Assembly (NCBI GenBank): GCA_051861545.1
Contig: JBIMKP010000016.1
Coordinates: 1 to 64,000, forward strand
Direction of reading: 5' to 3'
Origin: CAISCU01 sp051861545
GTDB taxonomy: Bacteria > Bacteroidota > Bacteroidia > UKL13-3
DNA: 64,000 nucleotides
Numbering within the stretch: position 1 is the first letter of the stretch; every line of letters begins with the position of its first letter. The position numbers were made by a program, and so were the translations under genes. The notes beneath the pieces are model-generated. The model was given only the letters and a program-made list of their open reading frames with translations. It was not told the origin of the DNA and did not search any database. Below, in pieces: positions 54,248-63,700 of the stretch.

Positions 54248-54560
54248 ACAAAGGTGTTTTGTTAAACAAGATATAGCGTTACACAACTAAAGTGATTTCT
54301 TGTATAATTAACTGATTTGAATACAAATGGAAATTCAAATAAGCTGCCTAAACCCCCATTGCTGATGGAATTTCCTTAGCTAAAACCATTTTTAGACAAT
54401 TTTTGAATAAATAGGACCTGCCAAAATTCAAGTAAAAAGACTCATTACAAAAAGGCATAGATTCAAATGCTTTACTTTTTATAACACTGCAAGAATTGAA
54501 TAACTTCAATTTTGCATTTAATAATTCTCACTATATTAAATCAGCTCCCAGAAATATAAA

Positions 54561-54600
54561 AAAATAAAGCCCCACAAATTTCTTCATGGGGCTACTTTAT
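54561..54600 (-). terminator. terminator of the metal-efflux operon
   Basis: On the minus strand an AGCCCCA / TGGGGCT stem (54568-54574 with 5487-type pairing at 54587-54593) with a 12-base loop is followed by TTATTTTTTT. It begins 22 bases after the adaptor gene stop. The rest of the 54212-54614 gap holds only AT-rich sequence and the adhesin leader. Confidence 0.85.
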
Positions 54601-54614
54601 ATTAATAAAAACAA

Positions 54615-55766
54615 TTACTCATCCGCCGTATTTTTCATTTTCATTAGCAAACTATAGGCACCTTTGGTTACAAATTTACTTTTAAGCATTTCAGGCTTAT
54701 CTATTATAAGTTCTACCCTTCCTTTTTCTGCCATACCGGTTTTTACTTCCAATAATTCAAATACATTCTTCTCTCTTTCAATAAATACAAATGATTTGTT
54801 ATCATGCTGCACAATCGCTTCTTCAGGTAATGTTTTTACTGTTTTATGTTCGGTTTCCATAAGGGCATTCATAAAGGTACCAGGACTTAATGTTTTGTCA
54901 TATTTATCGAAGTGGCAATGAATTGTAGCAAATCGTTCAGCACTTAAATCTTTCCCAATTAAAATAACCTCACATGGATACATTTTTGAGGGATTGTTGT
55001 TGGTAAAAGCCAATACTTTTTGTCCGATAAACACATTAGGCAAATCAGCTTCAAATACAGTTAAACTTAAGTGAATATCTGTAGGATTTACTAACTCAAA
55101 CAATACTTCTGTTGGTGAAACATATTTGCCTATGTTCACATCAACTTTCGAAACAAAACCATCAATTGGTGAGCGTAATTCTACACTTTTGCTCATATTG
55201 TTTTCATTTAACTTAAAAGGATTGATGCCAATTAATTTTAATTTTTCTTCCAAAGAACGAATAGCAATTTTCTGCGATAAATAATCAGATTCAGCTTGTT
55301 GAAAAACTTTGTCGCTTGTTGCTTTGCTTGTATTCAAATCTTTTTGACGTTTGAACTCATTTTCTAAGTAAAAAAAGCGTGTTTTGGCTGTGAGATAATC
55401 TTGTTGTAATTGAATGTATTGTTGATCTTCCATTACAGCAATTACTTCTCCCCTATTGATATGCATGCCTGGCAATAATTGGGTAGATTTTAAATAACCT
55501 CCCAATGGCATAGAAACGGAAACCATGTTTTGAGGAGGTACATCAATTAAACCGTTCACTCTAAAACTTCCACTGATATTTCTTTCTTCTAATTCAGCAG
55601 TTTCGAGGCCTGCATTTTTTGCTTGCTCTGCATTTAGTTCTATAAGTGCAGTTTCTGTTTGTGTAGCTTCTTCTGCTGGTTTTGATGCTTCTTTATTGCC
55701 ACATGATACCATACTAACAGAAAGAAGTATATATAAAGCTATTTTATATTTGTTATCGAATTTCAT
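54615..55766 (-). CDS. RND efflux periplasmic adaptor, CusB/CzcB-like lipoprotein
   Basis: The 383-residue membrane-fusion protein has a lipobox VSMVSC (C22). A beta-barrel/lipoyl part follows (SMPLGGYLKSTQLLPGMHINRGEVIAVMEDQQYIQLQ, and SPIDGFVSKVDVNIGKYVSPTEVLF). A coiled-coil hairpin lies between (about 115-190; DYLTAKTRFFYLENEFKRQKD), with a C-terminal membrane-proximal domain after it. It links the inner-membrane pump to the outer-membrane channel. It begins 10 bases after the pump gene stop. An ATG 16 codons upstream exists, but the lipobox fits the start at 55766. Confidence 0.92.
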   Translation of the reverse strand: MKFDNKYKIALYILLSVSMVSCGNKEASKPAEEATQTETALIELNAEQAKNAGLETAELEERNISGSFRVNGLIDVPPQNMVSVSMPLGGYLKSTQLLPGMHINRGEVIAVMEDQQYIQLQQDYLTAKTRFFYLENEFKRQKDLNTSKATSDKVFQQAESDYLSQKIAIRSLEEKLKLIGINPFKLNENNMSKSVELRSPIDGFVSKVDVNIGKYVSPTEVLFELVNPTDIHLSLTVFEADLPNVFIGQKVLAFTNNNPSKMYPCEVILIGKDLSAERFATIHCHFDKYDKTLSPGTFMNALMETEHKTVKTLPEEAIVQHDNKSFVFIEREKNVFELLEVKTGMAEKGRVELIIDKPEMLKSKFVTKGAYSLLMKMKNTADE

Positions 55767-55776
55767 GATTTGATGA

Positions 55777-58700
55777 TTAAGGTAAAAAATAATTAAGTTC
55801 AACAATAGCTTCATTCATTTGGTATAATGCATCGGCATAATCACTTTGAATGGCTGCTGCTTGGTTGATTAACTGGGTATAATCGAGAAAATTAATTTCT
55901 CCTGATTGAAATAACTGAGTTGCTGTTTTAATAGTTAATTCAGATTCAGCTACACTTCGGTTTTGATACAACTGATAGGATGAAAGACAATTTTTATAGT
56001 TACTCCACAAGATGAATTTTTTATTCTCCATTTCGCGTTGAGCCATTTTATACTGAAGTGTTCCGATTTGAAGCTCTACTCCTGCTGCTTTTAAATGCGC
56101 TCTGCTTGCTCCAAAGAACAAAGGAATAGCAATTCCAGCCTGTATAGATGTAAAACGAGAAGAAAGTCCGTAATTGATATTATCAGCACCCATTCCTTGT
56201 ATAGTTTGTGATTGTGCTCCAATACTTAATTCGGGTAAAAATCTTGATGCTGCTAATTGTTTTTTTCTCTTAGCTGATTCGTATAAACTTTCATACATCA
56301 AAATATAAGGATGGGATTGTATTTGAGTACTATCTAAATTAGCCTTTAATACATAAGTCTTTTGTTCTGGAATAGGCTTATAAAATCCTTGTGTATTAAT
56401 AAGGTATTGAAAATAAATTAGCTCTGCGTTTTTATCATGAACAGCCATATTTAATTGCCTTTTGATACGAATAGATTGCATGCGTGCAGAAGAGACTTCT
56501 AAGATATTACTTTCACCTTTGTTTAATCTGATTTCTGCCTTCTGTAAGAAATCATTAAATAAACTATCCATTTGTTCTAGAAGATTTATTTTAGCTTCCA
56601 TATTGAGCAAACGTGCATAGGTTTTCGACACTTGGATTTTCAAATCAAGTTCCTTCCATTTCAAGTTCCACATTTCGGCTTTAACTTCAGCATTGGCTGC
56701 TTGTTTCTGACGTACATAAACCAATGGAAATTCAAAAGCTTGATTCAATCCAATTCTGTTGTCTTTATACGAACTGTTTATCTGACCCGATTCACCATTA
56801 ATATTTGTTAAAGGAATATTCCAGGAAGCTTTTGCTATTTGCTCCTTATATTCTTTTTGAAATGAAGCATTTCGCAATTGCATATTGTTTTGTATTGCAG
56901 AATCCAATGCAGCTTCTAAACTGATTTTATTTTGTGCAAACGAAGGAATACTTAAACCTAATAGCAATAGTAAAGCCATCATAGCTTTCCTTTTTTCTCT
57001 TCTGGTTTGAATGTGTTCGAAAGTGATATACAATACAGGTAAAACAAATAAGGTTAGCAAAGTTGCCAGTAATAAACCGCCAATTACAACAGTTGCTAAT
57101 GGTCGTTGAACTTCAGCCCCGGCACCATCACTGATAGCCATCGGAAGAAATCCTAATGAAGCTACAAAAGCTGTCATTAAAACTGGTCGTAATCGCATAG
57201 AAGTTCCTTGTAAAACAATAGCTTTCATATCGCGCATGCCTGATAATTTTAGTCGATTGAATTCTGCTATTAATACAATACCATTTAAAACAGCTACACC
57301 AAATAAGGCGATGAATCCTACTCCCGCAGAAATAGAAAAAGGCATACCTCTAGATGCAAGTGCAAAGATGCCACCCACAGCAGAAAGCGGAATAGCTGAG
57401 AAAATCAATAACCCATGTTTTAAAGAACTAAACGTAAAATACAACATCAGTAAAATCAACAATAAAGAAAGAGGAACAGCAAAACTTAATCGTGCTTTAG
57501 CTGCTTCAAGATTCTCGAAAGCTCCACCATATGTAACATAATAACCCGGAGCCATTTTTAACTTCGCTTTTACTTTTTCTTGTAGTTCAGTTACTATAGA
57601 CTCAACATCTCTTCCTCTAACATTAAAACCAATAATGATTCTTCGTTTAGCATCTTCACGTTGAATTTGTCCTGGACCTTCTTTTATTGCTACATCTGCT
57701 AATTGATATAATGGCACCTGAGTACCTTTGTTTGTTGGGATGAGTAAGTTTTTCACATCATCCAAATTATTTCTTTTTTCAGAGGCCAATCGAACCACTA
57801 AATCAAATCTTTTTTCACCTTCAAAAACCAAACCACTACTTTGACCAGCAAATGCGGTATTGATAACACGATTTACATCTTCAATATTTAAAGCATATTG
57901 CGCTAAATTGTTTCTATTAAATTTAATCACAATTTGAGGCATTCCTGTTACAGTTTCTACATACAAATCTTTAGCGCCATCAACCCCTGAAACAACTCCT
58001 CCTAAAACTTGCGCATATCGAGCCAATGAATCTAAATTCTCACCAAAAATCTTACATACCACATCTTGTCTGGCACCTGTCATGAGTTCATTAAAACGCA
58101 TTTGCACTGGATATTGAAATCCATAAGTAACACCAGGAATATTCTCTAACTCTTTGGTCATTTTTTCAGCTAATTCATTGAATGTTTTTGCAGATGTCCA
58201 TTCTTCTTTATCTTTAAGAATAATCATTAAATCCATGGCTTCAATTGGCATTGGATCGGTCGGAATTTCACCACTACCAATTTTAGCAACTACTTTTTCT
58301 ACTTCTGGGAATTTAGCTTTTAATAATTGTGAAGATTTTTTTGCTACATCCAAACTTACATTCAAATTAGAACCCACCAATACTCTTGTTTCTACAGCAA
58401 AATCGCCTTCTTCTAAACTTGGAATAAATTCACCTCCCATGTTCATTAAAACAGCAATAGAAATTAATAACATCGCAAATGAACTAACAATAATCGTTTT
58501 AGGAAAGCCCAAAGCCCATTGTAGTTTATTGCGATAAAAATTCTCCAATTTCGACATCATTTTATCAGAAAAATTAGGTTTATGACCCAATTTTCTGCTC
58601 AATACAAATGAGCACATCATTGGAATATAAGTAAGTGATAAAATGAAGGCTCCCAATAAGGCAAATGCAACGGTTTGTGCCATGGGTTTAAACATCTTTC

Positions 58701-60120
58701 CTTCTATACCTTCAAGTGTAAAAATTGGAAGATAAACTATCAAAATAATAATCTGACCAAATACAGCTGAATTCATCATTTTTCCTGCTGCATGTCCAAC
58801 TCCCTCATCCATCTCCCGCTTATCGAGCATTACATGTTCACCAATAATTTTTCGGCTATGTAAACCATGCATTACCGCTTCAACAATTATTACAGCACCA
58901 TCTACAATCAAGCCAAAATCCAAAGCTCCTAAACTCATTAAATTACCACTAACACCAAAGGTATTCATCATGATAACAGCAAAAAGCATTGCCAATGGAA
59001 TCACTGAAGCTACAAGTAATCCTGCCCTAAAATTCCCTAAGAAAAGAACCAGTACAAAAATTACTATTAAAGCTCCTTCCATTAGGTTTTTTTCTACCGT
59101 TCCGATGGCATTGTTAACCATTTTTGTTCTATCTAAAAATGGTTCAATTACAACCCCTTCAGGTAAGGTTTCTTGAATTTGAGCTATTCTTTCTTTAACA
59201 CTTTTTATGACATCATTTGAATTTCCTCCTTTTAACATCATTACAACAGCACCAGCAACTTCTGTTTCTCCATTAAATGTCATGGCACCATATCGCGTTG
59301 CATTTCCAAGTTTGATTTCGGCAATATCTCTAATAAAAACTGGACTTCCAGACTGTGTTACCTTTACAGTAATACCTCTGATATCATCCATATTTTCAAC
59401 CAAACCCTCACTTCTGATATACAAAACTGTTGGTCCCTTTTCAATATAAGCACCACCTGTATTTTGGTTGTTTTTTTCGAGTGATGTAAATACATCATCC
59501 ATAGTTATACCAAACGACTTAAGTTTTGCAGCATCAACAGCAATTTCATATTGTTTGAGTTTCCCTCCAAAGCTACTTACATCAGCCACTCCTTTTATAC
59601 CGAGTAATTGTCGGCGTACAATCCAATCTTGAATGGTACGTAATTGCATTACATCAAATTTGTCTTCATAACCAGATTTTGGTCGAACTACATATTGATA
59701 AATTTCTCCCAAACCAGTAGTTACAGGACCCAAAGAAGGAACTCCTGCACCGGGAGGAATCTTGTCTTTAACATTTACGAGCCGCTCACTTACTTGTTGA
59801 CGAGCCCAATAGATGTCTGTTTCATCATCAAAAACAATGGTTACTAATGAAAGTCCAAAGCGTGAAAAACTTCTAATTTCAACTAAACCTGGAATATTGC
59901 TATTAGCTTGCTCAATAGGAAAAGTAATAAGTCGCTCTACATCTGGAGCGCCTAAAGAAGGTGAAACCGTTATTACCTGAACTTGGTTATTGGTAATATC
60001 CGGCACTGCATCAATTGGAAGTTTAGTAAATTGGTATGAACCATAAATCACCAAACCCAAAACACCCAATGCAATAATTAACTTATTTCGGATTGAAAAC
60101 CCGATAATATGATTTAACAT
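55777..60120 (-). CDS. CusA/CzcA heavy-metal RND pump fused to a TolC-like channel
   Basis: The 1447-residue protein has an N-terminal roughly 1040-residue HME-RND pump. It carries the intramembrane DFGLIVDGAV motif (D401, D407), porter domains with NNQNTGGAYIEKGP, and twelve helices. The C-terminal roughly 400 residues form an outer-membrane efflux (TolC/OEP) part with two long helical repeats (NNMQLRNASFQKEYKEQ, and TQLFQSGEINFLDYTQLINQAAAIQSDY). The junction reads RREKRKAMMALLLLLGLSIPSFAQ, a signal-like segment starting at M1047. This fusion is known in Bacteroidota. It pumps a cation such as Cu, Ag, Zn, Co or Cd; which one is not readable. It is followed by the adaptor gene and preceded by a His-rich small protein gene. 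Confidence 0.94.
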   Translation of the reverse strand: MLNHIIGFSIRNKLIIALGVLGLVIYGSYQFTKLPIDAVPDITNNQVQVITVSPSLGAPDVERLITFPIEQANSNIPGLVEIRSFSRFGLSLVTIVFDDETDIYWARQQVSERLVNVKDKIPPGAGVPSLGPVTTGLGEIYQYVVRPKSGYEDKFDVMQLRTIQDWIVRRQLLGIKGVADVSSFGGKLKQYEIAVDAAKLKSFGITMDDVFTSLEKNNQNTGGAYIEKGPTVLYIRSEGLVENMDDIRGITVKVTQSGSPVFIRDIAEIKLGNATRYGAMTFNGETEVAGAVVMMLKGGNSNDVIKSVKERIAQIQETLPEGVVIEPFLDRTKMVNNAIGTVEKNLMEGALIVIFVLVLFLGNFRAGLLVASVIPLAMLFAVIMMNTFGVSGNLMSLGALDFGLIVDGAVIIVEAVMHGLHSRKIIGEHVMLDKREMDEGVGHAAGKMMNSAVFGQIIILIVYLPIFTLEGIEGKMFKPMAQTVAFALLGAFILSLTYIPMMCSFVLSRKLGHKPNFSDKMMSKLENFYRNKLQWALGFPKTIIVSSFAMLLISIAVLMNMGGEFIPSLEEGDFAVETRVLVGSNLNVSLDVAKKSSQLLKAKFPEVEKVVAKIGSGEIPTDPMPIEAMDLMIILKDKEEWTSAKTFNELAEKMTKELENIPGVTYGFQYPVQMRFNELMTGARQDVVCKIFGENLDSLARYAQVLGGVVSGVDGAKDLYVETVTGMPQIVIKFNRNNLAQYALNIEDVNRVINTAFAGQSSGLVFEGEKRFDLVVRLASEKRNNLDDVKNLLIPTNKGTQVPLYQLADVAIKEGPGQIQREDAKRRIIIGFNVRGRDVESIVTELQEKVKAKLKMAPGYYVTYGGAFENLEAAKARLSFAVPLSLLLILLMLYFTFSSLKHGLLIFSAIPLSAVGGIFALASRGMPFSISAGVGFIALFGVAVLNGIVLIAEFNRLKLSGMRDMKAIVLQGTSMRLRPVLMTAFVASLGFLPMAISDGAGAEVQRPLATVVIGGLLLATLLTLFVLPVLYITFEHIQTRREKRKAMMALLLLLGLSIPSFAQNKISLEAALDSAIQNNMQLRNASFQKEYKEQIAKASWNIPLTNINGESGQINSSYKDNRIGLNQAFEFPLVYVRQKQAANAEVKAEMWNLKWKELDLKIQVSKTYARLLNMEAKINLLEQMDSLFNDFLQKAEIRLNKGESNILEVSSARMQSIRIKRQLNMAVHDKNAELIYFQYLINTQGFYKPIPEQKTYVLKANLDSTQIQSHPYILMYESLYESAKRKKQLAASRFLPELSIGAQSQTIQGMGADNINYGLSSRFTSIQAGIAIPLFFGASRAHLKAAGVELQIGTLQYKMAQREMENKKFILWSNYKNCLSSYQLYQNRSVAESELTIKTATQLFQSGEINFLDYTQLINQAAAIQSDYADALYQMNEAIVELNYFLP

Positions 60121-60168
60121 GTTTGTTATTAATTATTAAGAAATGAAAAACTGAAAACGCGGGGTTAA

Positions 60169-60561
60169 TCAGGCATTTCGAGGAGGCTGGAAAATAACAG
60201 CCAGCTTAGTAAAGCTATAATGAAAACGATAAGAATCTTCAGGTTTTGGCACATCAGATAAAGTATGAAAACCTAAGGCTTGTAATTCTTCAATAACTAA
60301 AACATGGTAATGACTAAAACAATGCGTAAACAAAGGTAAATCCTCATGATTCTCTTCACTTTTGTGTTTTGAATCTTCGTCGTAATGTAGTTTTAGAAAA
60401 GTAATAAAAGAGATGTCCTCTTTTTCTTCAATTGTATGATGCTTGTAATGTCCAATTAAAAAAGGAAGTCTTGATAATTGTTCAAATAAATCTGGCTTGA
60501 GGGAATTGAGCCCAAGCAAGAATATTAAAACCAAAAGACTATATTTTTTTAATTGTTTCAC
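60169..60561 (-). CDS. His-rich small secreted or anchored protein of the efflux operon
   Basis: The 130-residue protein starts at a GTG codon (VKQLKKYSLLVLIFLLGLNSLKP), with an N-terminal hydrophobic signal or anchor. It contains eleven histidines in clusters (GHYKHHTIEEKEDISF, HKSEENHEDLPLFTHCFSHYH), so it may bind or sense metal. It lies 48 bases before the CusA-TolC gene, so it is the first gene of the efflux operon. I recall similar short proteins in this position in other Bacteroidota but no assigned function. The start codon lies only 5 bases from the -7 element, suggesting a leaderless or nearly leaderless message. Confidence 0.8.
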   Translation of the reverse strand: MKQLKKYSLLVLIFLLGLNSLKPDLFEQLSRLPFLIGHYKHHTIEEKEDISFITFLKLHYDEDSKHKSEENHEDLPLFTHCFSHYHVLVIEELQALGFHTLSDVPKPEDSYRFHYSFTKLAVIFQPPRNA

Positions 60562-60566
60562 TTTTA

Positions 60567-60606
60567 CAAAGATACATTTTTAATTATAATCACCTTAAAA
60601 GTGATT
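60567..60606 (-). promoter_or_regulatory. efflux-operon promoter with palindromic operator
   Basis: On the minus strand TATCTTTG (60574-60567) matches TAnnTTTG exactly. AATCAC-N7-GTGATT (60588-60606) is an inverted repeat placed over the expected -33 region. This arrangement would let a repressor or activator block or direct RNA polymerase. The metal-responsive regulator itself is not encoded in the window. Confidence 0.55.
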
Positions 60607-60725
60607 TGAATCAAGAAAAATTCTTATTTTACTTAATTGGAATTTTTTAAAAAAAAGTGGTGTATACTGAATCAAATAGACAAGCAATGTAGTATTTTAG
60701 CTTTTATCAATCAGGAAACCTCTAT

Positions 60726-63700
60726 ATGAAAAAGCAATTTTGTTCAATTCTGTTCTTTCTCGCTTTGATTATTCCATTTTGCACCTATTCAGCTTCTATT
60801 GAGCGTGGCAAATTACTTGAAAACAAATCTTTTTTTATAGAAAATAAAGGTCAAATAAAAGACCAAAACGGGAATCCAAACCCCAATGTAAACTATTTAC
60901 TTCCAGGTAAGGGATTCAATGTGCAGATACGAAGGAATGGATTCAGTTATGACTTAGTTCAGATTCATAAAACAAACTTTTTACCAAATCTGGTATCTGA
61001 TAAAAGAGAGAACAAGCCCAATGGTGACATTGAACTAAGCATTCACCGGATTGATGTTACATTTGAGGGTTCAAATAGCAAGGTAAACTTAGGTGCATTT
61101 GGAAAGGAAAGTGGGGTATATAATTATTACCAATCCGCAAACGAAAAGAATGGGATTACAGGAGTAAATCAATTCAGTGGCATATTGGTTGAGAACCTTT
61201 ATCCAAACATTGATTTAGAATATTTGAGTACAGAAAACGGATTTAAATACAATTTTATTCTTCATCCGGGAGCAGACATTAATTCTATTCGTTTGCGGTA
61301 TTCAGGTGCTCCATTCAAGTTAAGGAATAAAGCACTTGAATTTAGCACCGAACAAGGGTTGTTCTCAGAGAAACTTCCTGCAAGTTGGTTAATCACAGCT
61401 GAAGGAAATAAAGCCGTTGAAATAAATTACAAAATTAACAAGGATTCAAGTGTTGGATTTGAATCTGTAATTCCGATAAAGGATTATGATTTGGTGATAG
61501 ACCCCTTACCAAACAGGGCCTGGGGCACCTATTATGGAGGAACAGCGGACGACGCAGGAAAAGGAGTATGCTCAGATAAATTGGGGAATATTTATTTTGC
61601 AGGAACTACACGAAGTACAGCCAACATAGCGAGTATAGGGGCTCATAAAACCACCTTAACTGGTTTTAACGATGCATTTTTAGCAAAATTTAACTCCACT
61701 GGTCAACTTTTATGGGGAACCTATTATGGAGGAAGCAATGCCGATTTTGGTGAAGAAGTAGTTGCAGATAGTTTAGGTTTCGTTTTTATGGTAGGAACAA
61801 CCCGCAGTAGCAATGGCATTTCAACTACAGGCAGCATGCAGCCAATTTTTGGCGGGGGTGATGATGGCTTTCTAGCCAAATTCTCCAGTTCAGGAACTTT
61901 GATTTGGGCCACTTATATTGGGGGAGTCTCAGTGGATAATGCTTACGATGTTTGTATTGAAAATACTGGTTCAATTTATGTTTGCGGAACTACGTACAGT
62001 AGCTCAGGTATTGCATTCAATTCAATCCACCAATCGGCAATTGGCGGAACTGCGGATGCCTTTGTGATGAAATTCAGTTCCAGCGGGGCGGGTTTATGGG
62101 GAACCTATTATGGAGGAAATAATGGTGAAGAAGGCAATGGAATTTGCTTAGACCGCAGCGGAAACGTTTACTTAGGAGGCAGCACTTATTCATCGGCACC
62201 TGTCAATAGTATTGCAAGCAATGGAAGTCATCAGAGCAGCTACTCAAGTAATGCGGATGGATTCCTAGCCAAATTTAGCGGGCTTGGAAATAGGCTTTGG
62301 GCAACATATTATGGAGGACTAGGACAGGATGGTTTTAACTGTCTCGAGATTGATTCAAATGAAAATATTTATGCTGTAGGTTTCACTGACGGAGATTCTG
62401 GAATAGCAACTCTTGGAAGCTTCCAAGCAAGTAGGAATAATTTCTTTGATGGATTCTTGGTCAAGTTTTCAAACAATGGGGTTAGGCAATGGGGAACCTA
62501 TTTTGGAGGAGAGAGTGAAGATTTATGCCGCAATTTAAGCATTCATAAAAACGCCATTTACGTCTGTGGGTACACCATGAGCACAGCAGGAATTGCAACA
62601 GTCGGTAGCTTTAAAACAAGTCTAGGCGGAACGCAGGATGCGTATTTGGCAAAATTTTCTTTGGCGGGTAGCCGCGAATGGGGCACTTATTATGGAGGTA
62701 CAGGATCAGAAAATGGAGATGCACTTTGTACAGATTTACTAGGCAATATTTATCTTGGAGGAACTACCAATAGTTCAACTGGAATAGCTAGTTCAGGAGC
62801 ACATAACACGAGCATTAACAGCTTTTCTTCTGCATTTTTAACCCGCATGAACGATTGCAATCCTGTAACAAGTACCGATTCCATTCGTAGTATTTCAATC
62901 GGATTTTGTGAAAACAAAAATTATGTTTTCCGTCTCGACAGTCAAACCACAAATGCTATTGGATATTACTGGTCTTTACCACCAGGTTGGACTATTCTTA
63001 GTGGCCAGAACACCCGAATACTTAATGTTAATTCCGGTCCATCAGGAGTGCTTAGAGTGAGAGCCTATAACAGTTGTGGGGACTCATCACCTATATCTAC
63101 CAGAAGCATCCTTGCTCGTCCACTACTGGGGATGATTGATACCATAAAAATGCTATCCCCACAGGTATGCGCAAACAAAGCCATTGAATTTATTTTGGAT
63201 ACAGTTACCCCAAATGCCACTGGTTATCTATGGTCTGTTCCAAGTGGGTGGACAATCCTTAACGGGCAAGGTAGTGCTTATCTTTCTGTAATGGCAAATA
63301 GTTCGGGAACCCTTTCGGTTAAAGCATACAACAACTGTGGAGATACAACCTCAAGTGCATCTAAACTAATAATAATGCCCGCACCATTAGGTAGTATTGA
63401 TTCCATAAGGGTTAATTCCAATTTATTTTGTGCAGGAAAAACCTATACACTTGTATTGGATAGTCCCACCGCAAATGCAGCCGGGTACTTTTGGAGTTTA
63501 CCAACGGGTTGGACCTTATTAAGTGGGCAACATACACGAAGCATCCAAGTACAGCCTGCGACTACAGGCATCGTTCGGGTCAGGGCCTATTCTGCTTGTG
63601 GAGATTCAAGTTCTATTTCCCAGAGAACATTTATTGTTAGTCCTGCAATGGGGCAAATTGATTCAATTCGTTCAAGTGTGAACCAATTTTGTGCAGGTAA

